Under the pieces are notes generated by a model that saw only the letters and a list, made by a program, of their open reading frames with translations, had not been told where the DNA came from and made no database searches. Positions 1 through 9,321 of a stretch of DNA of 13,369 bases are shown in pieces. This stretch comes from Spirogloea muscicola (lineage: Eukaryota; Streptophyta; Zygnematophyceae; Spirogloeales; Spirogloeaceae), in the NCBI GenBank assembly GCA_009602725.1, contig WELB01000089.1, forward strand, positions 548,253 to 561,621. Reading direction: 5' to 3'. Made by a program: the position numbers and the translations under genes. Numbering within the stretch: the stretch's first letter is position 1; each line of letters begins with the position of its first letter.

Positions 1-3000
1 GGCTGCGCCGCCGCCGCCCTCGGCGCGCCTCCTCGCGGCCTCCAGTCGCTACGGCCTCCTCTTCTGCGCCGACGCCTGCGGTGCGCCGCCGACGCCGCGG
101 CCGTCGACGGCGGCGGCGACGGCCGCTGGCCGAGGCTCAGGGTTTAGGGTTTTGGCTGAGGCATGGCTTGCGGCTGACGGGCTTGCCCAGGCTTCTACGC
201 CGCCCGCACGGCGGACGCGCTGGAGGCCGTGGAGAAGGCCGGCGGCGGCAGCGACGGCGGCGGCGGCGGCGGCGGCGCCTTTGTGCGGGTGCCGCTGGCC
301 GGCGTTGTGGCGCTGGCGCTGTCCGGCGACGGCCTGGCGCTCGCCGCCTGCACGCGCGCCGAGGCCCGGCTATACGACGTCCCGGGCCTCCTGAGCGAGG
401 TTGGAAAAGGCTAAGAGTTGACAATCATGCGACTAGCCTTCGAATCCGGCTCGGCTCTTTTGATATTCCCACTAAACCCTAAACCCTAAATTTGGAACTC
501 CTTCATAGCATTCAGTATTTGACAATAAGAAGCTTCATACTTACAATAATAGTTGCTTCGAGTTGATTTGAACGTAATGAATCTAGAGTGGTAGTAATGG
601 CATCCTCTTTACCTCCAGGAAAATTTCCCAGTCCCACCTGGACCTAACACATGTAGGAAAACTCGTAAGAGTGGCTCTTCATGGCACCACTGCCGCTCTT
701 CAAGTGGAGGTTCACTTTTTCCAATCTCGTGCGAAGAAATGATCCGTGAAATAAGTGTCAAATTGTCATCATTACTCGCGTTGCTGCAGGAGCAGGCGGG
801 TCCTCACCAGTACGAGGTCGTGGCGGCGCAAGACAGCATCAAGTTGTTCACCTGGGCGCCATCGGAAAAGAGGGTGTACTTTTGGCTGTCCGACAGTGAC
901 GAGCTGCACGTGGCCGGCTGCACGCAAACTCTCTCCAGCGTTGTCGCTGGTGCCCTCCACGTGCTTCTCCTTCTTTCGCAAGATTTGCATTCATCTAAAT
1001 CTTAAACCCTTATGCCCTAAATGTTCAAACGTAAACCTTATACCTGAAACCCTCAACCGAAAACCCTAACCGCGAGGATATTGCTTGAGGCAGTCCAGTA
1101 TGGTTGAAGAGCTCATTGGTTGCAATGATGGTTGTTGCCAGCATCATGGAGCCCCGATGGGCAGCGTCTGGCTACGGTCAGTGGCAGCAACAACGGCGGC
1201 AATGGTGGTGGAAACAACGACGAGGGCGCCACGCTGAGGGTCTACACCCCCGGGCTGGAGCTCCTGTACAGGCTCCGCCTGCCAACAAACCCCACCGCTG
1301 GCGACGATGTTGCTGAGAGCAGCACCTTCCAAGGTCATCCAAACTAATGCCGACCAGACTGTACTGTCAATCTTAGATCCATGTTAAGTTATCGTCGATT
1401 TTAAGTCGTTTCCACTCAGAACCAAAGCGGCTGGGCTCCAGTTCCTCCTGCTATGGAACCAATATAACCCTTTCCAGGCACAAATGAAACCCCATACCCT
1501 GAACTCTGATCCAGAGGTCTTCTATGCAGACAAATGCCAGGATCTGACCTAACCTCTAGAACTGGAACCCTGAGCCGGGAACCTGAGCCGGGATTTTGAC
1601 CTAATCTGTAGAACTGGAACTCTAACTATGACCGACCCCGAGCTTCTTGTCATGCTGCAGCACGTACCTTTCACTGCAGTGAGTATGCGACCTCAGTCCA
1701 TTTTCTGCATTGACACTTGACCACCTCCGTGTCTTCTTGACGACGCACATCTCTTCTGGATTAGTGGACAGCGTGGCGTGGCTCCGGCAGGACAGCATCC
1801 TGGTCTCCTTCACGCAGCTGTCCGAGGATGGGGAAGAGCTGGAGGGTCACTATGGCCTGCTCCAGGCCTCCTCAGGCGACCTTATCAAGGTGAGCAACTT
1901 TGTCGTTGCACCTTGATGTGGCAAACTTAGTGCGGTTCCGGTAGCTCGGCACATGCCTTTGAGTTGCTGCTTAGCAGGGACCAGTTTGATGTCAAGTAAC
2001 GACAAGGAATGGCATCCAGTCAGTATTGCAAGCATTCTCTCAGAAGTAGGCTTCTTCTGTAGTGAGGTCAGCCCATCGAGGTATGCAAGGTGCACACTGT
2101 GTGTCGTATTGAAGGTCAGCTTACAGCTATTGTCGACTATGTACCCTCTTCTCAGTCTTTGCGTGCTGGTATAGGTACTTAGGTCTGGTATGTGTAAGGT
2201 CGTCATTTACAGTCAAGGGTCATGTTTCAGTCTTACAACTATTATAATATTCCACTTACATTGGATTCACACGATCAGCATCTGACTCCTCGTAACGCAT
2301 TTGGGCTCTTGTGCACTGCTTGCTGCCAGGAACCTGTGAGCGCAAGATATGTGGCCTTCCCGCCCCTCTACATAGACGGCGAAGCTGCTGAGCCAGCCTC
2401 GGGGCCCTACTTGCAGGCCAGCTACTTTGCTCCCTGGTAACAGCTCCATCTCGATGCCATCAACACTTGCGCACTCTTTGAGAATAGCTGTTCAGTGCAC
2501 ACTTGATAATGGATAGTGCATGACTTATAAATACAAAGACTGAATTCCATTAGTATCTCGAGATTTTATCCCAACCCGGTCTTCTTTATGACATTGCACG
2601 AATTTAGTGCTATGATATAATTTCTCTTTACTGTCCTAATTGTGTTATTGATCTGCACAATAAGAACTCTGATTCATGACATAGGTTCGTTCAGGGATGT
2701 TGCAGTCGTGATACACCGCAAGCTGACAGATGACCACATAAACCTGGTGGGCTGGCCGGACGACAAGCAAGGCGTACCTGCAGCACTAAGCCTCACCAAT
2801 GACACATGGATTCCACGCATTGAGCTGCAAGGTCAGACACAGAATGTGGTAGCATCTAGGAAGCAGATGGTCATGAGTGAGTGCATCAGATGTAGGATAA
2901 CACGCAAGGGTGCCATGCATGCGTGTAGTGATGTCTGATGAGGATGCCTGATGAGGAACTCAGTGCTTCATGCAAAATCCCGGAGCTTTTATGTCACTGC

Positions 3001-6000
3001 TGCGGTCGCTTTGTGAAGCACTTGGCTAGTTCGTATTATCTGTGACGGGTAAAAGTAGCGCACCCTTTTTGCAAATTATGATACTTAGAAACCATCAGAG
3101 ACACGCTTAACGCTGTTGCGTGTCCAGCAGGAAGTCAAGACAGCACTCTTGCCGGCCTTGCCTTTGACACCTCGAGTACCCAGCTCCGACTTCTCGACCC
3201 GCGTGATGACAGCAAGCAGTACCGGCTGCCACCGGCGCCGCTACTCAGCTGCATGACAGCTGAGGGCCAACTGACAATATTCTCCTTCAACATGTACTGT
3301 ATTCATCAGTAGCTCAATCTGCTAATTTGCTGCACGCATGAGTTCTGTCACCTTTGGTTCCTCACCTCCTATGGCAAGCCCCTTTGAACAGTCATTCATG
3401 TGTATGTGAGCCTGATTGAAGTTGAGCTTGTTTCCCGGGCTTTGTGCTTATTAGAGTCGCGTTTCAGGAGAACTGCAAATAACTGAAGTCAGGCGTGAAG
3501 TCTGGGTGTCTGGCGATACTCATGATCTCCAGGCAGTGGCATTTGTGGTTTGGCAGGCTGAATGGAAAGGGCAAAATCGAAGGCCTCGTGAAGGCCCCAG
3601 AAGGGCTGCCGCCTGCAAAGCCACTGGAACCCTCTGGACGTTCTCAGTGGCAGAGCGTTGACAAGACTGAGAGGTGTCAGCCAGAGGCAGGCAGGACAGA
3701 GGAGGGTGGCATGGAGGCGGAAGAAGGGGACGGCAGCGTCGAGGAGGAGGAGGAGGGAGGACCAGCGGGCCACGCGGTGGCAGCCCAAAACGGGCGAGCA
3801 CCGAGCTCCACGCCACAGGGCAACAAGGACAGTGCCGGCGGGCTCGGCGGTTCTGCCCCGACAGCTGTGATGCTGCCGTATGGCAGTGCAACTGCGGACG
3901 GCAGCATGCCCATGAGGTCGCGGAGCGCCGGTGGCGACCTGGGGCTGTCGCTGTTTGAGCGGCTGACCAAGCCAGGGGGTCCTGGCCATGGACCGCTGCT
4001 GGCCTCGCCGTCGGCGCCGCCCTTGAAGCCCGATCCTCGACCGCCTCCAGCTCCACCTTTGACAGCCTTCATGGGGCAGTCCACTGGCCCCTTCAGCCTC
4101 TTCGCACCGTTCCAGCAGTCTGGTGCCAGTAGCGGCAGCTTTGGCGGAGCCGCCGGGCGCACGGCGTCGGCGCCGCCAAGCCTCTCCCCTTTCGGGCCCT
4201 CCTCAGCTCTGCCGAAGCCGTCTATCTGGGAGCAGGCAGCGAAGTCGACAGCTCGAGTGATGGATGCCGACGACGGCTGCTCCAGTGGCTCTGTCAATTC
4301 GTCGCCAGCGCCCATGACCACCAGAATGCCCACGTCGACGGAGAAGGCCACCACGGGCAGCGCACCTGGGAGCAGGACACCTGCTGACCTCCCGTTCTCT
4401 TTCACCAAGGCGGCGGCGGCAGCAGCAGCAGCATCCTCGCCCGCTGCTGTCGACGAAGCAAGGGCCGGCGAGGCTTCCCTTGTCAATGCACGACGGCTGT
4501 CCCGATTTGCCAAGCCCGACTTATCGGCAGCTGGCGCGGCGCAGGAGGTGTCAGCTAGCTTGCTGAGGGACGGGCAGACCACGGCCATGTCAGGCCAAAG
4601 CAAGGAGTCTGATTTACGACAGCAATCTCAGCGCGAGCCACCACAAGAGGAGGCCCTTCCTGAGGTGGCTGCTGACTTCAGCCGCGCACTCCACAAAGTG
4701 AGCCACTAGCCTCTTGTCATGGTAGGACGTTGACCACAAGAATATGGGACATGCGCATGCCTAAGATGGTATTGCCTTTTACGTGAAAATCAAATACAGG
4801 ACTCTCAGTCCCTATCCCCAGAAGCCAAGCAGGATAGAGCACAAGTAGTCAAGTTGGTGGCAGATGCATTGCACTCAGTCAAACGGGTGAAGGTTAGAGC
4901 TTGCAGACCAGTCACATCTGTAGTCACATCAGTGAGGATGATAAACGCCGTTGAAGTGCTCTACTGCATCAACCTTCGTACGCTCACAAGACCCAAAAAG
5001 ATTCATGCTCACTCTCTCTCTGACCTGAATCTTGCCAGGTGAAAGGCATGGCAGAGGAGCTTGAGGTCCTCGTGCAAAGTTTACAGGGTGACAGCATTCG
5101 AGGGGATAGCAGCTTCACACGGTCAGCGGTGGAGGAAGTCGAGAAGGGGATCTCAATCATCTCAACGAAGCTCGGCGACAGTCAGCACAAGCTGGAGGTC
5201 CAACGGGCTCAGCTCGAGGACCTCCGGGCCCAGTACATGCAAGGCAATAAGTTGACCTGTGCACCAACTTGGGATGCTCTTATGTACATCATGCAGTGCT
5301 TATTAGGCGTCTGAAGAAAAACGTTCCGCATGCGAGCCTGCCTCTCATGACAGTCGTTCACTTTTTGGGCCCTTGCAGTGGATGCCTGGAGGATCTACTC
5401 ACAAAGTCTGCTCGACCAGATCAACGATCCTCTACATCGCCAGTTGGTGGAGACCCAAGAGCTCGATCCTCTCCTTGCTCAGCAGAGAAAGAGGATACTC
5501 AAAGCTGAAGCGGTGAGCTCAGGGCCTGCTTTTGCTGAGGCTGCTGGCTGCTTGTTTCTGGAGTCGACATTGGGAGCAGTGCCACTTTGAGTTATTGTCA
5601 TAGAGAGGATAGATGTCAAGATAGCACTTATTGCTACTCTTTACAACTTGCCATTAAGTTTATAAGCTGGGTGCTTATAGCTGGTAAGCTTCTTACACAA
5701 GATTGCACTAGGTGTTATGGGAATCAATAGCAGTTTGGATTGTTACGTGCCATAAGTTGCTCACAAAGGCTGCTTGTGGTTTCTCCAAGTAAATTATCCA
5801 GTTACTATCTATATATATGTAACATTGATTCAATCTTTTAATCATAATCACGAAGTCGCACAAGCATCATTGAGCACTGTACTGTAAACTACCTGTGCAG
5901 GAGCTAAAGAGGCAGACTGGCGAGCTCCTGGACAACATGCGTGCAACGGAATTGAGCATGCACCGCCAATCTGGACTGCCGAGCAGGTGACAAGTCATAC

Positions 6001-9000
6001 TGTGCCTCGTTGGGCACCACAATTGTGCTTGTTTACAGCAATCCACCTCCAATGAGAAGCATGAGCTCCTCTGATATGCTGTGTACAATTTAGTCATTTA
6101 TTTACGCAGAAAGAGTCGACTTACACTCTGGCAGATGCTACGTGAAGACGTGCTTAACATTAGCAGCCAGAGTGTGTATGCATTGCTGGGATACTGACTG
6201 ATGGCAAGGTGCCTCCTTTCAAGCTGCCAGTGTTATTGACATTGTTTGGCAAGCTGGATGTGAGAAGCCCATGTACTACAGTTGCAGAGCAGCAGGTTGT
6301 GCTGACTGAGAATCTGCTTGTGTCTGCAGTGGGCCTGAGACGTTAGCAAGCCTGTACAATGCTGTCAATTTGCAGATGGCCATTGCCGAGAGGCTCTCCA
6401 GGCTGCTGAACAAGCAGATGGCCATGCTTGAGCTGGATACCTTGGGAGAAAGGAAGTTAAGCACCATCATGGGCGACAAGCCAATGAGGCCGGCGGCAGC
6501 TCACATCCTGAGGTCGTTGGGGTTATCCTCTGATAAAGAGAAAGCGGGCCAGGAATTGGGGAGCGCAAGATCGTCGCCGTCACATATTGTGGCCAAGGCA
6601 GGACACAGAGAGCAATTGGATGAGGAGGACAGAGATGCACTGAAGCTCAGGAGACAGGTGTACATCTTACCTTGTGACAGATCCGATTGACGCGTTTGCT
6701 GCATAAGAAATTTCCTCAACCACCAACTAAATCCAGCTCGATTGTTGGCAGCTGCTGCTTCTGATTCCTAGCCTACATTCTGGTCATGCATTGCTGCATG
6801 TATTTGTCCAAGAAGTGTAGGTAACCTCTTGCATCAGCTTGTCTCTCCAGCTGAAAGGCTTGAAAGTAGAGTTCATGGCCCTTTTTATACACATCTAGAC
6901 TGAAGACATGAGTGTGCTTCTTGTTTTGAATGGCAGCTTGTGCCTGCAAGAGTGGTTGTTCAACGAACGCCGCTGGCGAGACAGTTGGGTACGTTCCCTG
7001 TCCCCGGCTTGTCGTTTGCCAGGTCTACATCCGCTCCACCAGCCAATCTGTCGATGGGCCAACGTCTGGGTGTCGCCAGCAGCCCTGATGAGCCACCGAA
7101 TGAGCGACAGTTTAATACTGGACCTGCCCGACTCCAAGGTTTTGGCCAGAGTGCGAAAGTAAGTGAGGTCAAGCCGTCGCTTAGCTTCGGTGACGCTGCT
7201 CAGCCACACGCTGGTGCAGTTCAAGGGATTCCTCCTGTCAATCCTATCACCTTCCAAGCCAACCAAGGTCAAGGCCTTAGCCAGAACGCTGTGAGCAAGC
7301 CGAGCCAAGGAGCCAGCCCGGCGTCCAGCGCGGCGTCCAGCCAGATGGGACCGCCGTCTCCAAGAAACGTTAGGCGGGCGCAGAAGCTGCCGACGTTCCA
7401 GGAGACGCTGAGTCGTGGCGGCGCCGCCGCGGATACTGCTGTGGCCGCCTTCAGCCAGACTTGGCCGGATCAGGCTGCTGCCAGCCCCTTTGCCACGCCG
7501 GATGCCAAGCGCATCTCTTGGTCACTCGACGAGCCGAGCACGCTGAAGCTGGACAGCCATCGTGCCAAGGACAGTGGACCTGCTTCAACCAGTGCCGCCG
7601 CGAAACTTGGGGGCCTGTCAACGGGAGCACAGAGTCAAGCACAGAGCTCTGCGACTTTGAGCGGACCGATCAAAGTGCGGAGTTTGCCACCAAGTCGAAC
7701 ACCGGAGGAGGTCTTCAGTGGCTTTGGTAAGGCTGAACCTGGTGGCCTGGCAGCGACTGATAACGCAGCCAGCTCTGCGCTGTCTGCAGCCAGCAGCGGT
7801 CGTCCTGGACAAGCTGCTCAAGCGCCGTCGCCTGCAGCTAAGGACCTCAAGGCGGCGCCGGAGGACCAGCAAGCGAGGGAGGCGAACCAGCGGCAAGCGC
7901 CGTCGCTGGCGAGCGACGGCAGTGACGGCCGTGCGACCAGCTTGCCGCCGCCCTCCGAGACCTCAAGGGCAGCGTCGCCTCCGCCTCCTCCTGCACCCAC
8001 CTCACCACTGCCGCCGACGCTGACGGCAGCCCAGTCGCTGCCTCTCAGCCAGCAGCCGGCAGCACGCGCCGTGCCACAGCTTCCAAAGTCAGATTTTGGT
8101 CATCTCCAGAATTCGTCCCCAATTGGACTGCCGCTGTCATCGCAAGCTACAGATGCCTCGCCGGTTGTGGTAGCGCCGCAGGCGTCGTCAGTCAGCGTGC
8201 CGAGCTCCAATGAGGGACTGGCCCCCGCATTCGGCAGCGCCGCCGCGAGTGCAACGGCCGGCGGTGTGCCTCCGCCGCTCATGTCCAGCTTCGCACCGGT
8301 CAGCCAGGGTGTGTTTACTTTCAGCAAGGCCGCACAGGTACACACTTCCTCCCTCCCTTCCTCCCTTCCTCCCTCCCTCCCTCCTTTGCTCACAAAACAT
8401 CGGAAAGCATAAAAACTTGTGTACTCGTCATTGTTCTGGACACTCACCTTCACCGGTGGACCCCAACTCCCGTGATGCTGAATGGGCAAGCCCGATGCAT
8501 GGCAGGCAGAGGCAGAGGAGGACATGGAGGAGGAGGCGCCGGTGCAACCGAGCAGCTCCGCGGCGTTCAATGTCAGCAGCTTCAACATGGGTCTTGGGCT
8601 GTCTGGTCCAGCTGCTGCACTTAGTTCAGGCAATCAAGCCAACCCATTCGGCGGTCCTCCTCTGGGTCAAGCACCGAGCCCCTTTGGAGGTCAAGCGTTC
8701 GGCAGCAACGGAGCAGGCGGTCTCGGCATGGCGGCGCCGCCCGCCGGCCAGCTCTTCCGGCCAGCCTCGTTCGCGCTTCCACAGGGCGGCAGCTCGTCCA
8801 GTAACCCGCCGTCGCCGTCCAAGCCAGCCGCGATGACCACATTCGGCGGCGGAAACCCCTTTGCAGCCACGCCGCTGCAAAGCTCACAGGGTGCACCGTC
8901 GTTTGGTAGCCCCAGCAAGATTGGGCTCGGTGGCGGCGGCGGCGGGATAGCGGGGTTTGGCCAGGCCATGGGCCCCGGCCAGCAGGTGCTTGGCGGCGCC

Positions 9001-9321
9001 CTCGGCGCGTTCGGCCAGAGCCGGAACCTAGGCCAGGCGACGGCCTTTGGGGCTCCTTCGGCGATCGGCGGTGGCGGCGGCGGCGGCGGCTTTGGGGCGC
9101 CGTCGTCCGAAGGCGGGTTCGCTGCCGTTGCCAGCTCCGGCGGCGGCTTCGCTGGGGCTGCCGCGCCTGGCGGGGGCTTTGCTGGGGCCGCCAAGTCCAG
9201 CGGTGGAGGCTTCGGCGGCCTGGCCGGACTTGGCGGCGGCTTTGGACCGCAGTCGCCTGGTGGCTTTGGGCAACCTGGAAGTCAGCCGCCGCCGAGCATC
9301 TTCACTCAGATGCGCAAGTGA
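1..9321 (+). CDS. NUP214: NUP214-type FG nucleoporin, 16 exons, N-terminus off the left edge
   Basis: Exons inferred: 1-80, 191-399, 790-949, 1142-1333, 1765-1889, 2330-2436, 2695-2831, 3131-3293, 3557-4697, 4800-4892, 5039-5243, 5379-5512, 5901-5986, 6330-6657, 6937-8337, 8506-9321 (TGA at 9319-9321). The frame starts at base 2. Donor and acceptor phases agree at all 15 introns, and the joined frame encodes 1791 residues, close to the roughly 1,800 I recall for the Arabidopsis protein (LNO1). Order: beta-propeller, acidic/PSA-rich linker, coiled coil, FG region, C-terminal FTQMRK. Known for the family: it sits on the cytoplasmic face of the nuclear pore with NUP88/NUP62, and its propeller recruits the DEAD-box helicase DDX19/LOS4 for mRNA export. 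Identification is from remembered family features, not a search. Small uncertainties are the exon 9 start (3533 or 3557), exon 10 end (4886 or 4892), exon 8 start (3128 or 3131) and exon 11 end. Introns under 300 bp not listed separately show nothing beyond splice signals. Confidence 0.88.
139..153. repeat. Telomere-like motif in NUP214 intron 1
   Basis: The run AGGGTTTAGGGTTTT lies in the first intron (81-190), 23 bases before the likely branch point CTGAC at about 173-177. It is about two copies of the plant telomere repeat on the G-rich strand. Intron 1 has a GTGCGC donor and a CCCAG acceptor, phase 1, splitting a Gly codon. Confidence 0.6.
400..789 (+). other. NUP214 intron 2 (390 bp)
   Basis: Phase-0 intron with a weak donor (GTTGGA) and a TGCAG acceptor. 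It contains the telomere-like run at 472-490 and AT-richer sequence after about 490. Several in-frame stops follow the donor, starting with TAA at about 412. No small gene is seen in it. Confidence 0.7.
472..490 (+). repeat. Interstitial plant telomere repeats in NUP214 intron 2
   Basis: The sequence CTAAACCCTAAACCCTAAA gives nearly three tandem copies of CCCTAAA. In land plants short telo-boxes (AAACCCTA) are known promoter and 5' elements of growth-related genes. A regulatory role here is only possible. It could equally be a filler scar from double-strand break repair. Confidence 0.75.
1003..1070 (+). repeat. Degenerate telomere-like motifs in NUP214 intron 3
   Basis: Within intron 3 (950-1141) the motifs TAAACCCTTA, GCCCTAAAT, GAAACCCTCA and AAAACCCTAAC recur at irregular spacing. 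They look like decayed CCCTAAA-type repeats and continue the theme of introns 1 and 2. Confidence 0.5.
1334..1764 (+). other. NUP214 intron 4 (431 bp)
   Basis: Phase-1 intron. Its donor is GTCATC and its acceptor GATTAG, so exon 5 opens by completing a Val codon in VDSVAW. It contains a 26-nt imperfect direct repeat at 1546-1623 and scattered AACCCT-like words. No gene is seen in it. Confidence 0.7.
1546..1623 (+). repeat. Imperfect direct repeat in NUP214 intron 4
   Basis: Two 26-nt copies, at 1546-1571 and 1598-1623, share 23 positions by my count. Both have the core TAGAACTGGAAC. Between them the 12-mer CCTGAGCCGGGA occurs twice (about 1569-1593). The pattern looks like local slippage duplication. 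Confidence 0.7.
1890..2329 (+). other. NUP214 intron 5 (440 bp)
   Basis: Phase-0 intron between DLIK and EPVSARYVAF. It has a good donor (GTGAGC), a plausible branch point CGTAAC at about 2291-2296, and a TGCCAG acceptor. I see no repeat or gene in it. Confidence 0.7.
3557..4697 (+). other. NUP214: NUP214 exon 9: long disordered linker between propeller and coiled coil
   Basis: A single 1.14-kb exon encodes about 380 residues (about 391-771). It opens with NGKGKIEGLVKAPEG, then an acidic stretch (EAEEGDGSVEEEEEGG). A Pro/Ser/Ala/Gly-rich sequence follows, with sparse FG-like dipeptides (GSFGG, SPFGPS, FSLFAPF) and a poly-Ala run at about 4410-4440 (GCG then GCA codons). No folded domain is visible. 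The length and position match the non-conserved linker of plant NUP214. A second in-frame acceptor at 3532 would add eight residues (QWHLWFGR) at its start. Confidence 0.8.
5244..5378 (+). other. NUP214 intron 11, probable GC-AG intron
   Basis: The donor reads AAG|GCAATA and the acceptor TTGCAG. Using GC at 5244 gives phase 1, matching exon 12, and rebuilds AQYMQ-VDAWRIYSQ without a gap against my memory of the plant NUP214 coiled coil. The nearby GT at 5251 has the wrong phase. The GT at 5259 has the right phase but a poor context (CCT|GTGCAC) and would insert five residues. Confidence 0.65.
5513..5900 (+). other. NUP214 intron 12 (388 bp)
   Basis: Phase-0 intron with donor GTGAGC and acceptor TGTGCAG, joining KAEA to ELKRQ in the coiled coil. 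The middle is AT-rich, with a short TATATATA run near 5810. No gene or long repeat is seen. Confidence 0.7.
5987..6329 (+). other. NUP214 intron 13 (343 bp)
   Basis: Phase-2 intron with donor GTGACA and acceptor TCTGCAG, splitting a Ser codon between GLPS and GPETLA. No other feature was found in it. Confidence 0.7.
6937..9321 (+). other. NUP214: NUP214 exons 15-16: FG-repeat region and FTQMRK C-terminus
   Basis: About 738 residues (1054-1791) of Ser/Ala/Pro/Gly-rich disordered sequence. FG dipeptides are sparse in exon 15 (GFGQS, LSFGD, GFGKAE, SDFGH, PAFGS) and dense in exon 16 (PFGG, AFGSN, TFGGGNPF, SFGSP, GFGQA, AFGQS, AFGAP, and a terminal GGGF series). FG repeats bind transport receptors in the pore; that role is family knowledge. 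Exon 16 begins with an acidic patch (EAEEDMEEEAP). The end, IFTQMRK, resembles the conserved C-terminus of plant NUP214 and supports the stop at 9319-9321. Exon 16 could also start at 8491 in frame, but the likely branch point at about 8473-8482 would then be too close. Confidence 0.85.
8345..8387 (+). repeat. 43-nt pure pyrimidine tract (CCCT/CTTC type) in NUP214 intron 15
   Basis: An uninterrupted run of C and T built from CCTC and CTTC units begins seven bases after the donor at 8338. Its position at the 5' end of the intron differs from a normal acceptor tract. Intron 15 spans 8338-8505, has a likely branch point TGCTGAAT at about 8476-8483 and accepts at GGCAG. Confidence 0.85.

Larger units (their letters stand above)
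1..3293 (+). other. NUP214: NUP214 exons 1-8: N-terminal beta-propeller (about residues 1-391 of the visible part)
   Basis: Visible propeller strands include SRYGLLFCADAC (exon 1), FVRVPLAGVVALALSGDGLA (exon 2), EVVAAQDSIKLFTW (exon 3), SWSPDGQRLATVSG (exon 4), VDSVAWLRQDSILVSF (exon 5), YVAFPPLYIDGE (exon 6), IHRKLTDDHINLVGW and TWIPRIELQ (exon 7), and LSCMTAEGQLTIFSFNM (exon 8). Their order follows the plant NUP214 propeller as I remember it. In human NUP214 this domain binds DDX19; the same role here is inference. Two loops are enlarged by low-complexity sequence: a Gly tract in exon 2 (about 238-280) and an Asn/Gly run in exon 4 (about 1185-1230). Both lie between conserved strands, so they are probably surface insertions. 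Confidence 0.82.
4800..6657 (+). other. NUP214: NUP214 exons 10-14: conserved central coiled-coil block
   Basis: Exons 10-14 encode about residues 772-1053. Heptad-like helical sequence includes MAEELEVLVQSLQG, KLEVQRAQLEDLRAQYMQ, LLAQQRKRILKAEAELKRQ and LQMAIAERLSRLLNKQM. This matches the central coiled coil of plant NUP214, which by analogy with animals and yeast (Nup159) pairs with NUP88 and NUP62 to anchor the protein at the pore. This block and the propeller are the best evidence for the gene call. Exons 11-12 appear joined by a GC-AG intron. After the coiled coil, exon 14 runs into a charged Ser-rich tail. The partners are inferred from the family. Confidence 0.8.

Noticed and set aside
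81-482. Arg-rich open frame over the first intron and exon 2
   Set aside because: It is the wrong frame of GC-rich triplet repeats. The correct frame gives VPLAGVVALALSGDG, typical of a NUP214 propeller.
2832-2938. Reading through the exon 7 donor to a stop near 2938
   Set aside because: Splicing at GTCAGA (2832) joins IELQ to GSQDSTLAGLAFD, matching the plant NUP214 pattern as I remember it. The read-through sequence does not resemble it. A better-looking GTGAGT at about 2877 is also phase 1 but would insert unrelated residues.
3677-4603. Long minus-strand open frame (308 residues) opposite NUP214 exon 9
   Set aside because: It is a GC-driven antisense shadow of a Pro/Ser/Ala-rich coding exon, and the plus-strand frame fits the NUP214 gene model.
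8341-8390. CCCT/CTTC tract considered as a CRISPR-like or mobile array
   Set aside because: It is a simple pyrimidine microsatellite with no spacers, within a eukaryotic intron.
8100-9194. Minus-strand open frames opposite the FG exons, rich in Pro and Ala
   Set aside because: Antisense of Gly/Ala/Phe codons gives Pro/Ala/Ser/Lys runs. They have no independent support.
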